A stretch of DNA of 64,000 nucleotides from Dyella_B jejuensis (lineage in GTDB: Bacteria; Pseudomonadota; Gammaproteobacteria; Xanthomonadales; Rhodanobacteraceae). The translations under genes and the position numbers were made by a program. Where the stretch lies: positions 4,522 through 68,521 of the forward strand of contig NZ_JADIKJ010000024.1 of assembly GCF_044904675.1 (NCBI RefSeq), read 5' to 3'. This document shows positions 17,803-27,360 of this stretch, piece by piece (within the stretch, counting starts at the first letter, position 1; every line of letters starts with the position of its first letter). A model generated the notes under the pieces. That model saw only the letters and a list, made by a program, of their open reading frames with translations. It was not told where the DNA came from and searched no databases.

Positions 17803-19599
17803 CTAATTGGCTGGTGCCGCTTCCGGCGGCACCAGCACGATCACGGTCCAGCCGGGACGCGGTTCCAGTTCGCGTCGTTCCGCAGCGACGCGAAGCGCGC
17901 CTTTTTCATCCACGCCGAACAAGAGCAAGGACGTAGAGCCGTACTGTTCGACGAAGTGCGGCCAGTCGAACGTGGCGGTAAGACCGGTGGACTTGATGCG
18001 CCAGCCACGCACCAGCAATTCGGCAAAACGCATGTGCGTCATGGTGTCTTCGAACAGCGCCGGCACCAGCAGGCGATCGTTGAAGGCTGCGCGGTGACTG
18101 GTCTCCTGCGGCGCCAAATTGCGCAAGCGATATACCTTTTCGCGTCCGAATTCCTGCTGGTAGTGCAGGCAGGCGAGTGAATTGCGCTCCCGATGCGTGG
18201 AAAGACCGAGCATCTGCCCGATGCCAATCAGGTCAAGATGGCGATCGGCATGTGCGGACGCTGGATTGCCGTAGAACGTATGGAGGCCATCCATGCGTGC
18301 GCGGCGGATACCGTCCCAATCATCGTCGGCCAGCAACACGCGAAAGCCGGCTTCGTGCAGGGTCTTGCCAATGGCGCGAGCGACTGCGTCGGAACCGAAG
18401 ATCAGCACGCCATGCGGCTCCGGTTCGGCCACCTTCAACCAGCGCGCGAGCGGACGTGCCGTGGCGCTTTGCAGGACCACCGTGCCGATGATCAGGATGA
18501 ACACCAGCGGCACCAATGCCTCGCTGCCAACCACGCCCAGGTGCGCCAGCCGCAGCGAAAACAACGCGGAGACCGATGCGGCGACGATACCGCGCGGCGC
18601 TACCCACGACATCAGCGCGCGTTCGCGCCAGGTCATGCCGCTGCCCAGGCTGGACACGATTACCGTGATCGGGCGCACGATGAACTGCGCCGCCAGGAAA
18701 ATGGCGATGCCCGCCCAGAGCATGCCCGGAGGCAACGGCCAGCTCAATCGCGCGGCGAGCAGGATAAACAGCATCGACACCAGCAGCACGGTGAGGTGCT
18801 CCTTGAAGTCGAGGATATCGTCGATATGCACGTCGCGCATGTTGCCGAGCGCGATGCCCATGATGGTTACGGCGAGCAAGCCGGAGTCGTGCGCGATCTC
18901 GTTGGAAAGCGTAAACGACAACAACACGATGGCCAGCGCGCCAAAGTTTTGCAGATACTCGGGAATAAACTGGCGCCGCAACAGGAAGGCCAGCACGATT
19001 GCGCCAACGGCGCCGATCACTACCCCGGTCAACACCGTCGAAAGGAAGATGCCGATGGCGTGGCCTTGATGCCGCGAGACGATGGCCTCATAGATCAGCA
19101 CGGCAAACAGCGCACCGAGCGGATCGATCACGATACCTTCCCAGCGCAGCGTATTGGCGATGCGCGCGTTGGGGCGCAGCGTGCGCAGCATCGGTACGAT
19201 GACCGTGGGACCGGTGACGCAGGTCAGCGCACCGAACAGCAGGGCAAGATCCCATCCCATGCCAGCGAAGTAATGCGCCGCGACAGCCAGCAGCAGCAAC
19301 GCCACGATCGCGCCATAGCTGACCAGGCCGCGCACCACATGACCGATGCCTGAAAGTTCCTTGAAGCGCAGCGTGAGGCTGCCTTCGAACAGGATCAGCG
19401 CCACCGACAGGGAAACCACCGGGAACAGCAGCGGGCCGAGCAGCTTGTCCGGATCGAGTACGCCGCCGACAGGCCCGAGCAGGATGCCGGCCAATAGCAG
19501 GAACAGGATGGCAGGCAGTTTCACTCGCCAGGCCAGCCATTGCGCGAAGAATCCTATGGCCAGCATGCCCGTCAGCATGAGGCCGAGTTCGATGCTCAT
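17803..19599 (-). CDS. CPA-family sodium/proton antiporter with C-terminal nucleotide-binding-like domain
   Basis: 598 residues. The first about 390 residues hold roughly 12 membrane segments, starting GLMLTGMLAIGFFAQWLAW, with the CPA motif CVTGPTVIVPML and a conserved Asp in IDPLGALFAVL. A cytoplasmic part follows: VLIFGSDAVARAIGKTLHEA resembles a TrkA-N (RCK) Rossmann fold, here with a degenerate glycine motif. It probably exports Na+ or K+ for protons. It is convergent with aceA and ends in a hairpin-forming sequence. Confidence 0.83.
   Translation of the reverse strand: MSIELGLMLTGMLAIGFFAQWLAWRVKLPAILFLLLAGILLGPVGGVLDPDKLLGPLLFPVVSLSVALILFEGSLTLRFKELSGIGHVVRGLVSYGAIVALLLLAVAAHYFAGMGWDLALLFGALTCVTGPTVIVPMLRTLRPNARIANTLRWEGIVIDPLGALFAVLIYEAIVSRHQGHAIGIFLSTVLTGVVIGAVGAIVLAFLLRRQFIPEYLQNFGALAIVLLSFTLSNEIAHDSGLLAVTIMGIALGNMRDVHIDDILDFKEHLTVLLVSMLFILLAARLSWPLPPGMLWAGIAIFLAAQFIVRPITVIVSSLGSGMTWRERALMSWVAPRGIVAASVSALFSLRLAHLGVVGSEALVPLVFILIIGTVVLQSATARPLARWLKVAEPEPHGVLIFGSDAVARAIGKTLHEAGFRVLLADDDWDGIRRARMDGLHTFYGNPASAHADRHLDLIGIGQMLGLSTHRERNSLACLHYQQEFGREKVYRLRNLAPQETSHRAAFNDRLLVPALFEDTMTHMRFAELLVRGWRIKSTGLTATFDWPHFVEQYGSTSLLLFGVDEKGALRVAAERRELEPRPGWTVIVLVPPEAAPAN
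17810..17836. terminator. Hairpin inside the antiporter 3' end
   Basis: Perfect 11-bp arms GCTGGTGCCGC and GCGGCACCAGC enclose a 5-base loop, 13 bases after the aceA stop and within the last codons of the antiporter gene. It may end aceBA transcription; no T-run is present. Confidence 0.4.
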
Positions 19600-19664
19600 G
19601 CGTGCACCTCTCGCGGCAGTTCTGGATGGCCGTATCGCAACATAAACATGGGGAGCTTCCGCGT

Positions 19665-21179
19665 CTAGTCGGACAGCAGGGACACACGTCGATACTGCAG
19701 TGCCTCGGCCAGATGCTGGCGATCGAGTGCCGCGGCGCCGTTATCGAGATCGGCAATGGTACGAGCTACACGCAGGGTACGGTGGTAGGCACGGGCGGAA
19801 AGTCCCAGGCGCCCCAGCGCAGCGTCGAACCACTGCCGCTCGGCCGGGCCCAGCGCACAATCACGCTCGAGTTCGCGCGTGCTGATTTCCGCGTTCGACC
19901 GGCCGGCACGTGCCAAGGCGTGCTGGCGCGCACGAACCACCCGTTTGCGCACGGTCGAGGAATCTTCGTCCTTCGGGCTGCGCGGCGTGCTCAATTCGGC
20001 CAGCGGTAAGCCGGGCACTTCGATACATAGATCAATGCGATCGAGCAAGGGGCCGGAAATGCGTGATCGATAACGCTGTACCTGGTCTGGCGTGCATCGG
20101 CAGCGCTTGTGCTTGTCGCCCGCATAGCCGCAAGGACATGGGTTCATCGCCGCGATCAGCTGGAACTGTGCCGGGAATGTCAATTGGCGCGCGGCGCGGG
20201 AGATCAGGATGTGTCCGGATTCCATAGGCTCACGCAGCACTTCAAGTACGTGCCGGCTGAATTCCGGAAATTCGTCCAGGAACAGCACGCCATTGTGGGC
20301 CAACGAAATCTCGCCCGGCCGCGGTTGGGAGCCGCCACCGACCAGGGCCACTGCCGAGGCGGTGTGATGGGGTGCGCGGAATGGACGGCGACGCCATTGC
20401 GCCGGATCGATCGACTGTCCGGCCACTGACAATACTGCGCAGGTTTCCAGCGCTTCCAACTCGGTCATCGGCGGCAGGATGCCTGCCAGGCGCTCGGCCA
20501 GCATGGTCTTGCCAGTACCAGGAGGCCCCATCAGCAGCAGGTGATGACCGCCGACCGCGGCGATTTCCAACGCTCGGCGCGCCTGCAGTTGGCCGCGCAC
20601 GTCGATCAGATCCGGTCCGATGCTTTCGCCGGAACGGGTCAAGGCCGCAGCAGGCGGCAGCAACTCCTGAGAACCGCGCAGCCAGCCGCATACGTCTGTA
20701 AGCGTGTCCGCTATGCGTACATCGATCTCGGGTATCAATGCCGCCTCATCGGCGTTACCGCTCGGCACCACCACGCGACGCCCGCGCGCCCGGGCTCGCA
20801 ATAACGCTGGCAGCACGCCGGAAACCGGGCGCAACTGGCCGGAAAGGGCCAGTTCGCCCAAGAATTCGCAGTCATCCAGCTTTTCACGGGGCACCTGGTG
20901 GCCAGCGGCCAGGATCCCCAGGGCAATCGCCAGATCAAAACGACCACCGTCCTTTGGCAATTCGGCAGGAGCGAGGTTTACCGTGACCTTACGGTTGGGA
21001 TACTCAAAGGCGGCGCTCTGGATGGCCACGCGAACACGGTCACGCGCCTCGCGGACCGCCGCTTCGGGAAGGCCTACGATACTGGTACTGGGTAGCCCCC
21101 CGGAGAGATGCACCTCCACCATTACCTGCGGTGCGGAGACACCTTCCTGGGCACGGCTCAGCGTGACGGCCAGGCTCAT
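19665..21179 (-). CDS. comM: YifB/ComM-type AAA+ ATPase (Mg-chelatase-like)
   Basis: 504 residues. An N-terminal Lon-protease-like (S5) domain precedes the AAA+ module with Walker A LLMGPPGTGKTMLAERLAG, Walker B GVLFLDEFPEF and the YifB C-terminal region. ComM is a branch-migration helicase that helps integrate transformed DNA. It stands alone; the tandem GACTACAGG at its start codon is a short direct repeat. Confidence 0.9.
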   Translation of the reverse strand: MSLAVTLSRAQEGVSAPQVMVEVHLSGGLPSTSIVGLPEAAVREARDRVRVAIQSAAFEYPNRKVTVNLAPAELPKDGGRFDLAIALGILAAGHQVPREKLDDCEFLGELALSGQLRPVSGVLPALLRARARGRRVVVPSGNADEAALIPEIDVRIADTLTDVCGWLRGSQELLPPAAALTRSGESIGPDLIDVRGQLQARRALEIAAVGGHHLLLMGPPGTGKTMLAERLAGILPPMTELEALETCAVLSVAGQSIDPAQWRRRPFRAPHHTASAVALVGGGSQPRPGEISLAHNGVLFLDEFPEFSRHVLEVLREPMESGHILISRAARQLTFPAQFQLIAAMNPCPCGYAGDKHKRCRCTPDQVQRYRSRISGPLLDRIDLCIEVPGLPLAELSTPRSPKDEDSSTVRKRVVRARQHALARAGRSNAEISTRELERDCALGPAERQWFDAALGRLGLSARAYHRTLRVARTIADLDNGAAALDRQHLAEALQYRRVSLLSD

Positions 21180-21270
21180 GGACTACAGGGACTACAGGGA
21201 CGTCCGGAGGGGGCAGAGTCGCTGTTTGAGCGGTCCATCGAGCGACTCCATTCGGTGCGGGGATCAAACG

Positions 21271-21315
21271 GCCGCCCCCGACTCCTTGGGGTGATGGTGA
21301 CGAATCGGGGGCGGC
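21271..21315. repeat. Long GC-rich inverted repeat between comM and ubiK
   Basis: Perfect 11-bp arms GCCGCCCCCGA (21271-21281) and TCGGGGGCGGC (21305-21315) with a 23-base spacer. It sits 12 bases past the ubiK stop and may end that transcript; no T-tract. Confidence 0.4.
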
Positions 21316-21327
21316 GACCGGAACTGG

Positions 21328-21585
21328 CTATGCCCCTCCAGGCGGCACGCCGGCTTCCAGTGCCGCTACGCGCCTTTCGAGCTCCTCGACCCGGGCGCGC
21401 GTGCGCGCCAGTACTTGGGTCTGGATATCGAATTCCTCTCGGGTAACCAGCTCGAGATGGCGCAATCCCTGCGCCAGGATATCGCGAAAATTGGCGCGCA
21501 AGTCCTTGTGCGCGTCTGCCATCCCTGGCGGTACCAACGAAGCAAGTCGAAGGGCAATTTGATCGATATCCTGCCTCCCCATCAT
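21328..21585 (-). CDS. ubiK: Ubiquinone biosynthesis accessory factor UbiK
   Basis: 85 residues. It starts MMGRQDIDQIALRLASLVP and continues LVTREEFDIQTQVLARTR, the hallmark of the UbiK/BMFP family, ending in a coiled coil. UbiK pairs with UbiJ in the aerobic ubiquinone complex. The double ATG at 21585/21582 follows GAGGTG at good spacing; the longer upstream frame is not similar to the family. Confidence 0.85.
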   Translation of the reverse strand: MMGRQDIDQIALRLASLVPPGMADAHKDLRANFRDILAQGLRHLELVTREEFDIQTQVLARTRARVEELERRVAALEAGVPPGGA

Positions 21586-21768
21586 GGTAGGCACCTCGAA
21601 CTCGTCGATGTGAAGTCTAAAAAGAATCTCAAAGGGGATGCCATCGGTGAGCTCCATCAAAGTTTGTAGGCATTTTCCTACATGGCAGGGACAGACTGCT
21701 TTCACGCAGGCAGAATGTATGCTCCGCAGCGCGCGATCGGGCCATTATCGGCCTGTTGAGGAAATTCC

Positions 21769-22107
21769 ATGAAATTGGTTGTGGCCGTGATCAAGCCGTT
21801 CAAGCTGGACGATGTCCGCGAAGCCCTTGCCGAAGTCGGGGTACAAGGCATTACCGTGACCGAGGTCAAGGGTTTTGGCCGCCAGAAGGGCCATACCGAA
21901 CTTTACCGCGGGGCCGAATATGTGGTCGATTTCCTGCCGAAGATCAAGCTGGAAGTGGCTGTAGGGAACGATCAGCTGGATCGCGTGGTAGAGGCCATCG
22001 TCCAATCGGCCCGCACCGGCAAGATCGGCGACGGCAAGATCTTTGTCAGCAGCCTGGAACAGGTGATCCGCATCCGCACTGGCGAACTGGATCAAGACGC
22101 GCTCTGA
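21769..22107 (+). CDS. glnB: P-II nitrogen regulatory protein
   Basis: 112 residues. It carries the P-II T-loop with the uridylylated Tyr51 (ELYRGAEYVVDFLPK) and the C-terminal signature GKIGDGKIFV. It senses 2-oxoglutarate, ATP/ADP and glutamine, and signals to NtrB, GlnE or AmtB. A GAGGAA box precedes the ATG. No amtB or glutamine synthetase gene adjoins it, so glnB versus glnK cannot be settled from context. Confidence 0.9.
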   Translation: MKLVVAVIKPFKLDDVREALAEVGVQGITVTEVKGFGRQKGHTELYRGAEYVVDFLPKIKLEVAVGNDQLDRVVEAIVQSARTGKIGDGKIFVSSLEQVIRIRTGELDQDAL

Positions 22108-22108
22108 A

Positions 22109-22648
22109 TCAAGCCGACTGCCTGGGCCGACTGCGCACGATGCGCTGATAATGGATCAGCAGCCCTGCGAAATAGCAGACGTAGTAACCCACCACCAGAC
22201 CGGACAAGGCCAGGGTCAAGGGACTTTGGCCGAGTTCCGGTCCGCGGATGGGCGACGTGGTGCCCATGGGGTCCCGCCATTGCGGCGACAGCATCGCAAA
22301 GCGCCACACCAGTCGCCCCAGGAACAAAACAATAACCACGGCACCGATGTATGGATTGGGCACGTAGCAATCGCCCTTTACCGGGTGCAATTCGAATCGG
22401 CTCAGCCGTAAACCGAGCAGGCCCAGCCCCGCGCCGACCAGCAAGCCACCGCCGAGCCCTGCCAGCAGTTGCGTATCGCGCATGGCATAGAGGCCGATGG
22501 CAATACCAAAAACGGCGAAGAAAACGACACGCGCGACCATCTTCCACGGCCTGATCGGCTGCAGCCCGAACTGATTGCGCACACGCCGCCACACCGCGAG
22601 TGCCATCAGCGGAACCATGATGAGCGGCATGGTGATCGAAGGCGCCAT
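22109..22648 (-). CDS. Multi-pass membrane protein, DUF1453/CcdC-like
   Basis: 179 residues with about five hydrophobic segments (ITMPLIMVPLMALAVW, VARVVFFAVFGIAIGLYAM, GGGLLVGAGLGLLGL, YIGAVVIVLFLGRLVW, LALSGLVVGYYVCYFAGLL). A central VKGDCYVPNPYIG segment resembles CcdC-like DUF1453 proteins. Function is unknown. It converges on the P-II gene with one base between stops. Confidence 0.6.
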   Translation of the reverse strand: MAPSITMPLIMVPLMALAVWRRVRNQFGLQPIRPWKMVARVVFFAVFGIAIGLYAMRDTQLLAGLGGGLLVGAGLGLLGLRLSRFELHPVKGDCYVPNPYIGAVVIVLFLGRLVWRFAMLSPQWRDPMGTTSPIRGPELGQSPLTLALSGLVVGYYVCYFAGLLIHYQRIVRSRPRQSA

Positions 22649-22744
22649 GGTATCGGTCCAATGAGGAATGGCCGCAGCTTATCAATCGCCAGCACGGCCG
22701 GCGACTGATGTCTGTCACGCATCTTGACGGCGCTTGACGGCGCT

Positions 22745-23488
22745 TTACCTGGCTTTGCCCTGATTCGCCACCGCCGCCATCTTCGCCGCGATCGCCTCCG
22801 CATCGCCCAGGTAATAATGGCGCAGCGGCTTGAGATTATCGTCGAATTCGTAAACCAGCGGCACCCCGTTGGGGATATTCAATTCGACGATGTCATCGTC
22901 GGAAATATCGTCCAGATATTTGATCAACGCGCGGATCGAGTTGCCGTGCGCCACCAGCAGCACGCGCTGTCCGGCGCTGATCGCCGGCGCAAGCAGCTCG
23001 TTCCAATACGGCATCACGCGGGCAACGGTGTCCTTCAGGCATTCGGTATCAGGGATCAGTTTGGGATCGAGCCCGGCATAACGCGGATCGCCTAGCGAGG
23101 GATTGGCATCGCGTGCAAGCGGCGGCGGCGGAATGTCATAGCTGCGCCGCCAGACCTTGACCTGGTCTTCCCCATACTTGGCTGCGGTTTCAGCCTTGTT
23201 GAGGCCGGTGAGTCCACCGTAGTGGCGTTCGTTGAGGCGCCAGTCGGTAAGCACCGGAATCCACATCAGGTCCATCGCATCCTGCACGTGCCACAGTGTG
23301 CGCACGGCGCGCTTGAGCACCGATGTATGCGCCACGTCGAAGTGGTAACCGGCCTGCACCAGCAGCTCGCCCGCCTCGCGCGCCTCGGCTGCGCCCTGGT
23401 CGGTGATATCGACGTCGGCCCATCCGCTGAAGCGGTTCTCGAGATTCCATTGGGATTGACCGTGGCGAATCAGTACTAGTTTATGCAT
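22745..23488 (-). CDS. gpmA: 2,3-bisphosphoglycerate-dependent phosphoglycerate mutase
   Basis: 247 residues. It interconverts 3- and 2-phosphoglycerate in glycolysis. LVLIRHGQSQWN carries the phosphorylated histidine, ENRFSGWADV follows, and LLVAHGNSIRALIKYL holds the second catalytic histidine. Start at 23488 (MHKLVLIRHG) matches the family; the Shine-Dalgarno is weak. Confidence 0.95.
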   Translation of the reverse strand: MHKLVLIRHGQSQWNLENRFSGWADVDITDQGAAEAREAGELLVQAGYHFDVAHTSVLKRAVRTLWHVQDAMDLMWIPVLTDWRLNERHYGGLTGLNKAETAAKYGEDQVKVWRRSYDIPPPPLARDANPSLGDPRYAGLDPKLIPDTECLKDTVARVMPYWNELLAPAISAGQRVLLVAHGNSIRALIKYLDDISDDDIVELNIPNGVPLVYEFDDNLKPLRHYYLGDAEAIAAKMAAVANQGKAR

Positions 23489-23651
23489 GGGCTGGTTTTT
23501 GTTGGGACGGGCAAGTGAGGCCAAGTGAGGCCAAGTGAGGCATGGTGAAGCCCACTCCCATCGCCGTCAATTCCCGACCCTGCCGGAAGTCACGCTAAAC
23601 CCTGGACCTGGGCTAAGCATCCTATGCGTGTCCACCCATCGGAATGTGCTC

Positions 23652-24293
23652 ATGCGCCTTACTATCTTAGCCCTGACCCTGCTTTTGCCCCTGGCTGTCG
23701 CCGCCCAGGATATCGACAAGATCAACGGCACGGCTTCGGTCGAAGCCGGCGAACACGTCGGCAATGTCCGTAGTGTCAACGGTTCCGTGAATATCGGCGA
23801 TGGCGCCGTGGTTGAGGACGCCAGCACGGTCAACGGGACAGTCGAACTCGGCGAAAAAGCCCATGCCAACGCCCTGCATACGGTCAATGGTGCGATCACG
23901 CTTGCGGCGAACAGCCAGGTGCGCGGTGAAGTGAAAAGCACCAATGGCGCCATCTCGCTGGATCCTGGTGCGGAAGTGACCGAAGGCGTCGCCAACGTCA
24001 ACGGCAGGATTACGTTAAATCATGCCCACGTTGCCGGCGGCATCGAAACCACCAGCGGCGATATCATCGTTGGCGAAAATTCGCGCGTGGAAGGCGGCAT
24101 CCTCGTCAACGAAGCCAGCCGCTACGGTTGGAACAGGCAGGAGCGCAAACCGCATATCGTGATCGGGCCTCACGCCATCGTGCGCGGCACATTGGAATTC
24201 CGCCGTGAAGTCGTGCTTGAGGTCAGCAGCAGCGCCCAGATCGGACCAGTGAAAGGCGCCACGCCGCAGACCTTCGGCGGCTCGATGCCTTGA
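23652..24293 (+). CDS. Secreted repeat protein, bactofilin-like beta-solenoid
   Basis: 213 residues. MRLTILALTLLLPLAVAAQ is a Sec signal peptide. The mature part repeats a short unit about every 19-20 residues, built around VNG (INGTASVEAG, VNGSVNIGDG, VNGTVELGEK, VNGAITLAAN, TNGAISLDPG, VNGRITLNHA), with alternating hydrophobic positions. This fits a right-handed beta-solenoid like bactofilins, but exported. Function unknown; a periplasmic polymer or envelope scaffold is possible. It converges on hemF. Confidence 0.7.
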   Translation: MRLTILALTLLLPLAVAAQDIDKINGTASVEAGEHVGNVRSVNGSVNIGDGAVVEDASTVNGTVELGEKAHANALHTVNGAITLAANSQVRGEVKSTNGAISLDPGAEVTEGVANVNGRITLNHAHVAGGIETTSGDIIVGENSRVEGGILVNEASRYGWNRQERKPHIVIGPHAIVRGTLEFRREVVLEVSSSAQIGPVKGATPQTFGGSMP

Positions 24294-24305
24294 CCATCCG
24301 ACGGC

Positions 24306-25214
24306 TCATAACCATTCGCGCGGCTTCAGGTAATCGGCAAGCCGCGCCTCGGCTGAGCCTTCCTCGGGCTGATAGGCATATTCGAAGCGCACGCGCGGCG
24401 GCAGGCTCATCAGAATCGACTCGGTTCGCCCGCCAGACTGCAGGCCAAACAAAGTGCCGCGATCGTAGACCAGGTTGAACTCCACGTAGCGCCCGCGCCG
24501 GTAAAGCTGAAACTCCCTTTCACGTTCGCCGAAAGGAGTGCCCTTGCGGCGTTCGACGATCGGCATATAGGCGTCGAGGAACCCTTCGCCAACCGCCTGC
24601 ATGAACGCAAAGCTGCGTTCGAATTCACCGTCATTGAGGTCATCGAAAAACAAGCCGCCGACGCCGCGCGTTTCGTCGCGATGCTTCAGGTAGAAATATT
24701 CATCGCACCATTTTTTATAACGCGGATAGACGTCTGTTCCATACGGCGTACAGAGGTCGCATGCAACCTTGTGCCAGTGCCGCACGTCTTCTTCGAAAGG
24801 GTAGAACGGCGTGAGATCGAAGCCGCCGCCGAACCACCATGCCGGCTCGACGCCCGGCTTGCTGGCTTCGAAATAACGCACATTCGCATGCGTCGTGGGC
24901 ACATAGGGATTGCGGGGATGCAACACCAGTGACACACCGGTAGCGACGAAGCTCCCGCCAGCCAAATCCGGCCGGTGTGCCGTGGCGCTTGGCGGCAGCC
25001 TGTCACCATGTACCAGGGAGAAATTCACTCCGCCCTGCTCGAATACCGCGCCATCGCGCAACACGCGCGTGCGGCCACCGCCGCCACCGGCGCGGGTCCA
25101 GGCATCCTCGACGAACCTTGCCCCGCCATCCATCTGCTCGACCGTGCGGCAAATGCGGTCCTGCAGGTTCCGCAAAAAGTGCTCGGCTCTTTCGACTTGC
25201 TCGCTGCTCATCAT
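24306..25214 (-). CDS. hemF: Oxygen-dependent coproporphyrinogen III oxidase
   Basis: 302 residues. It converts coproporphyrinogen III to protoporphyrinogen IX in heme synthesis with O2. GGVNFSLVHGD, WFGGGFDLTPFYPFEED, CDEYFYLKHRDETRGVGGLF and LLFGLQ-type segments (RGTLFGLQSGGRTESILMS) are family signatures. Start at 25214; MSSEQ may start one codon later. Not in an operon. Confidence 0.96.
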   Translation of the reverse strand: MMSSEQVERAEHFLRNLQDRICRTVEQMDGGARFVEDAWTRAGGGGGRTRVLRDGAVFEQGGVNFSLVHGDRLPPSATAHRPDLAGGSFVATGVSLVLHPRNPYVPTTHANVRYFEASKPGVEPAWWFGGGFDLTPFYPFEEDVRHWHKVACDLCTPYGTDVYPRYKKWCDEYFYLKHRDETRGVGGLFFDDLNDGEFERSFAFMQAVGEGFLDAYMPIVERRKGTPFGEREREFQLYRRGRYVEFNLVYDRGTLFGLQSGGRTESILMSLPPRVRFEYAYQPEEGSAEARLADYLKPREWL

Positions 25215-25363
25215 CTATCCGCCAGCGTGGATACAGGCTAAAAGCTTAGCAAGTCCGTCTTCGCATCAAGCTGTGCCAAGGCGCCGCACTGCGGGTGAAC
25301 GTTTGCCGGCAAGGTTCGGGAGCCCATCTATGCAAGTTCGAAAGCGCTCGCTAGGCTCATGAC

Positions 25364-26572
25364 ATGCGCGTTACATCCCTTCCGCTTGCGGTCTCGGCAT
25401 ACACCGCCACTTCCGCGCTGGGCCTCGGCCTGGAGGCGCACCTGGACGCGCTTCGGCGGCAACGCAGCGGACTGCGCAGCAATGACTTCAGCGAAGCGCC
25501 GCTGGCCTGCTGGATCGGCCGCATCCCGAACCTGGAAACGCACGCCCTGCCCGATGCCTTTGCCCAGTGGGATTGCCGCAACAATCGCCTGGCCTGGCTG
25601 GGCCTGAATCAGGATCGCTTCCTGTCTCAGGTCGATGCGGCCCGACAGCGTTACGGCGCAAGCCGCATCGCCCTGCTGCTGGGTACATCAACGGCCAGCA
25701 TAGCGGCTACCGAAGAAGGCTATCGACGTCTCGACGATGACCAACGCCTGCCGCCCGACTTGCATCGCGCGGCTATCCATACGCCGCACTCGCTGACCGC
25801 GTTCGTGGCGACGGCGCTGGATATCGGCGGGCCCTGCCTCACCGTTTCCACCGCTTGTTCGTCCAGCGCCAAGGTCTTCGCCAGCGCGGAACGACTGATT
25901 CGAATGGGCATGGCCGATGCCGCCATCGTGGGCGGGGTGGATTCGCTCTGCGCCAGCGTGTTGTTCGGTTTCAATGCGCTGGAACTGGTTTCGCCCGAAC
26001 CGTGCCGGCCGTTCGATGCCGCGCGTCGCGGTATCTCCATTGGCGAGGCAGCCGGCTTCGCGCTGCTGGAACGCGCCACCGCTCAGCCAGCATGCAGCCT
26101 GAGATTGCTCGGCTGCGGCGAATCCAGCGATGCCCACCACATGTCTACGCCAGATCCGGATGGCGCCGGCGCGGAGCTGGCCTTGCGGCAGGTGCTGGAC
26201 CGCGCCAGCATCGGGGCGACGGATGTGGACTACATCAACCTGCACGGCACAGCAAGCCAGAAAAACGATGCGATGGAAGCCGCGCTCGTGGCGCGCCTGT
26301 TCCCGCCCAGCACCCGCGTCAGCTCCACCAAAGGGCTGACCGGCCATACCCTGGGGGCGGCAGGAATTGTTGAAGCGGTGATTACGCTGCTGGCTTTGCG
26401 TGAAGGCTTCGTACCCGGTAACGCTGGTGTCGTCGCGGCCGATCCTGTGTGCACGCCGCACTTTGCCTGGCGCAACGAAATGCGGCCGTTGCGGGTAGCG
26501 CTGAGTCATTCGTTCGGTTTCGGCGGCAGCAACGCATGCCTGGCTTTCGCCCGTGCGGATACCTTCGCATGA
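25364..26572 (+). CDS. Beta-ketoacyl-ACP synthase of an aryl-polyene-type locus
   Basis: 402 residues, FabB/FabF-type thiolase fold. The active-site Cys is residue 165 (VSTACSSSAKVF); the two catalytic histidines are in NLHGTASQ and TGHTLGAAG. In aryl-polyene pathways such an enzyme extends the polyene with malonyl-ACP. It is the first gene of a plus-strand block with a ketosynthase-like partner (ATGA overlap) and a GT2. Substrate assignment comes from the neighbours. Confidence 0.87.
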   Translation: MRVTSLPLAVSAYTATSALGLGLEAHLDALRRQRSGLRSNDFSEAPLACWIGRIPNLETHALPDAFAQWDCRNNRLAWLGLNQDRFLSQVDAARQRYGASRIALLLGTSTASIAATEEGYRRLDDDQRLPPDLHRAAIHTPHSLTAFVATALDIGGPCLTVSTACSSSAKVFASAERLIRMGMADAAIVGGVDSLCASVLFGFNALELVSPEPCRPFDAARRGISIGEAAGFALLERATAQPACSLRLLGCGESSDAHHMSTPDPDGAGAELALRQVLDRASIGATDVDYINLHGTASQKNDAMEAALVARLFPPSTRVSSTKGLTGHTLGAAGIVEAVITLLALREGFVPGNAGVVAADPVCTPHFAWRNEMRPLRVALSHSFGFGGSNACLAFARADTFA

Positions 26573-27360
26573 CCGTCTTGCATGTCCAGGTGGAAGGCAT
26601 CGGGCTCTGGTCGCCACAGTTGGCGGATTTCGACGCACTGCGTCGCCTGCTTTCCAATGGAAGCCTGGCGGATATCGAAGCACACCCCGGCGCGGCGGCG
26701 CTATCGCCCAATGAGCGCAGGCGTGCTCCCGAAGGTACCTTGGTGGCCATCGAGGTGGCTGCGCAAGCGGTCACCATGAGCCGTCATCGCGCCGATCATC
26801 TTGCCTGCGTATTCGCCTCTGCCTATGGTGATCAGACCAATACCGACTACATGTGTCGCGTGCTTGCGCGTGTCCCCACCGAACTTTCACCCACCCGCTT
26901 CCACAATTCCGTCCACAACGCATCGGCCGGCTATTGGACCATTGCCACCGGTTGTCGGGCGCCTTCCAGTGCGGTGTGTGCCGGACACGCGAGTTTCGGG
27001 GCGGGTTTGCTGGAAGCGGCTACGCAAGTATGCGCCGACCACCGTGCGATATTGCTGGTATGCAGCGACACGGCCGGGGTCGGGCCGCTCGGCGAGTTGA
27101 CCGAATGCCGGCTCGCTTTTGGCTGCGCATTGGTACTGACGCCCGTCGGCGGTGAATCGGACACACGGCTGAGTATTGCTGCTGTCGAAGACGCACCCCG
27201 CCATGAGCCACTGCCGGACCCGTGTTCGGCATGGATGCGGGAGAACCCTTCCGCGGCCTGCTTGCCGCTGCTGGCCATGCTGGCCAAGGAAGATGGCGCG
27301 TGCGTACTGGCGGCATCGGAACGCCTTGGATTATATGTACAGAGGGAGGTAACGGTGTGA
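26569..27360 (+). CDS. Beta-ketoacyl synthase chain-length-factor-like protein
   Basis: 263 residues, shorter than a true ketosynthase. The segment RFHNSVHNASAGYWTIATG is the hallmark of the 'ketosynthase chain length factor' family of aryl-polyene clusters; the active-site Cys of real ketosynthases is missing. It probably pairs with the upstream enzyme as an inactive subunit that sets chain length. It overlaps genes on both sides (ATGA and GTGA). Confidence 0.8.
   Translation: MTVLHVQVEGIGLWSPQLADFDALRRLLSNGSLADIEAHPGAAALSPNERRRAPEGTLVAIEVAAQAVTMSRHRADHLACVFASAYGDQTNTDYMCRVLARVPTELSPTRFHNSVHNASAGYWTIATGCRAPSSAVCAGHASFGAGLLEAATQVCADHRAILLVCSDTAGVGPLGELTECRLAFGCALVLTPVGGESDTRLSIAAVEDAPRHEPLPDPCSAWMRENPSAACLPLLAMLAKEDGACVLAASERLGLYVQREVTV

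Noticed and set aside
21665..21682. Dyad TGTAGG-N6-CCTACA upstream of the P-II gene
   Set aside because: A short six-base dyad in an intergenic gap; it does not match an NtrC site I know and no regulator adjoins it.
21682..21704. Possible sigma-54 promoter (TGGCAGG ... TGC) upstream of glnB
   Set aside because: The distance between the GG and GC elements is two bases too long for a -24/-12 promoter.
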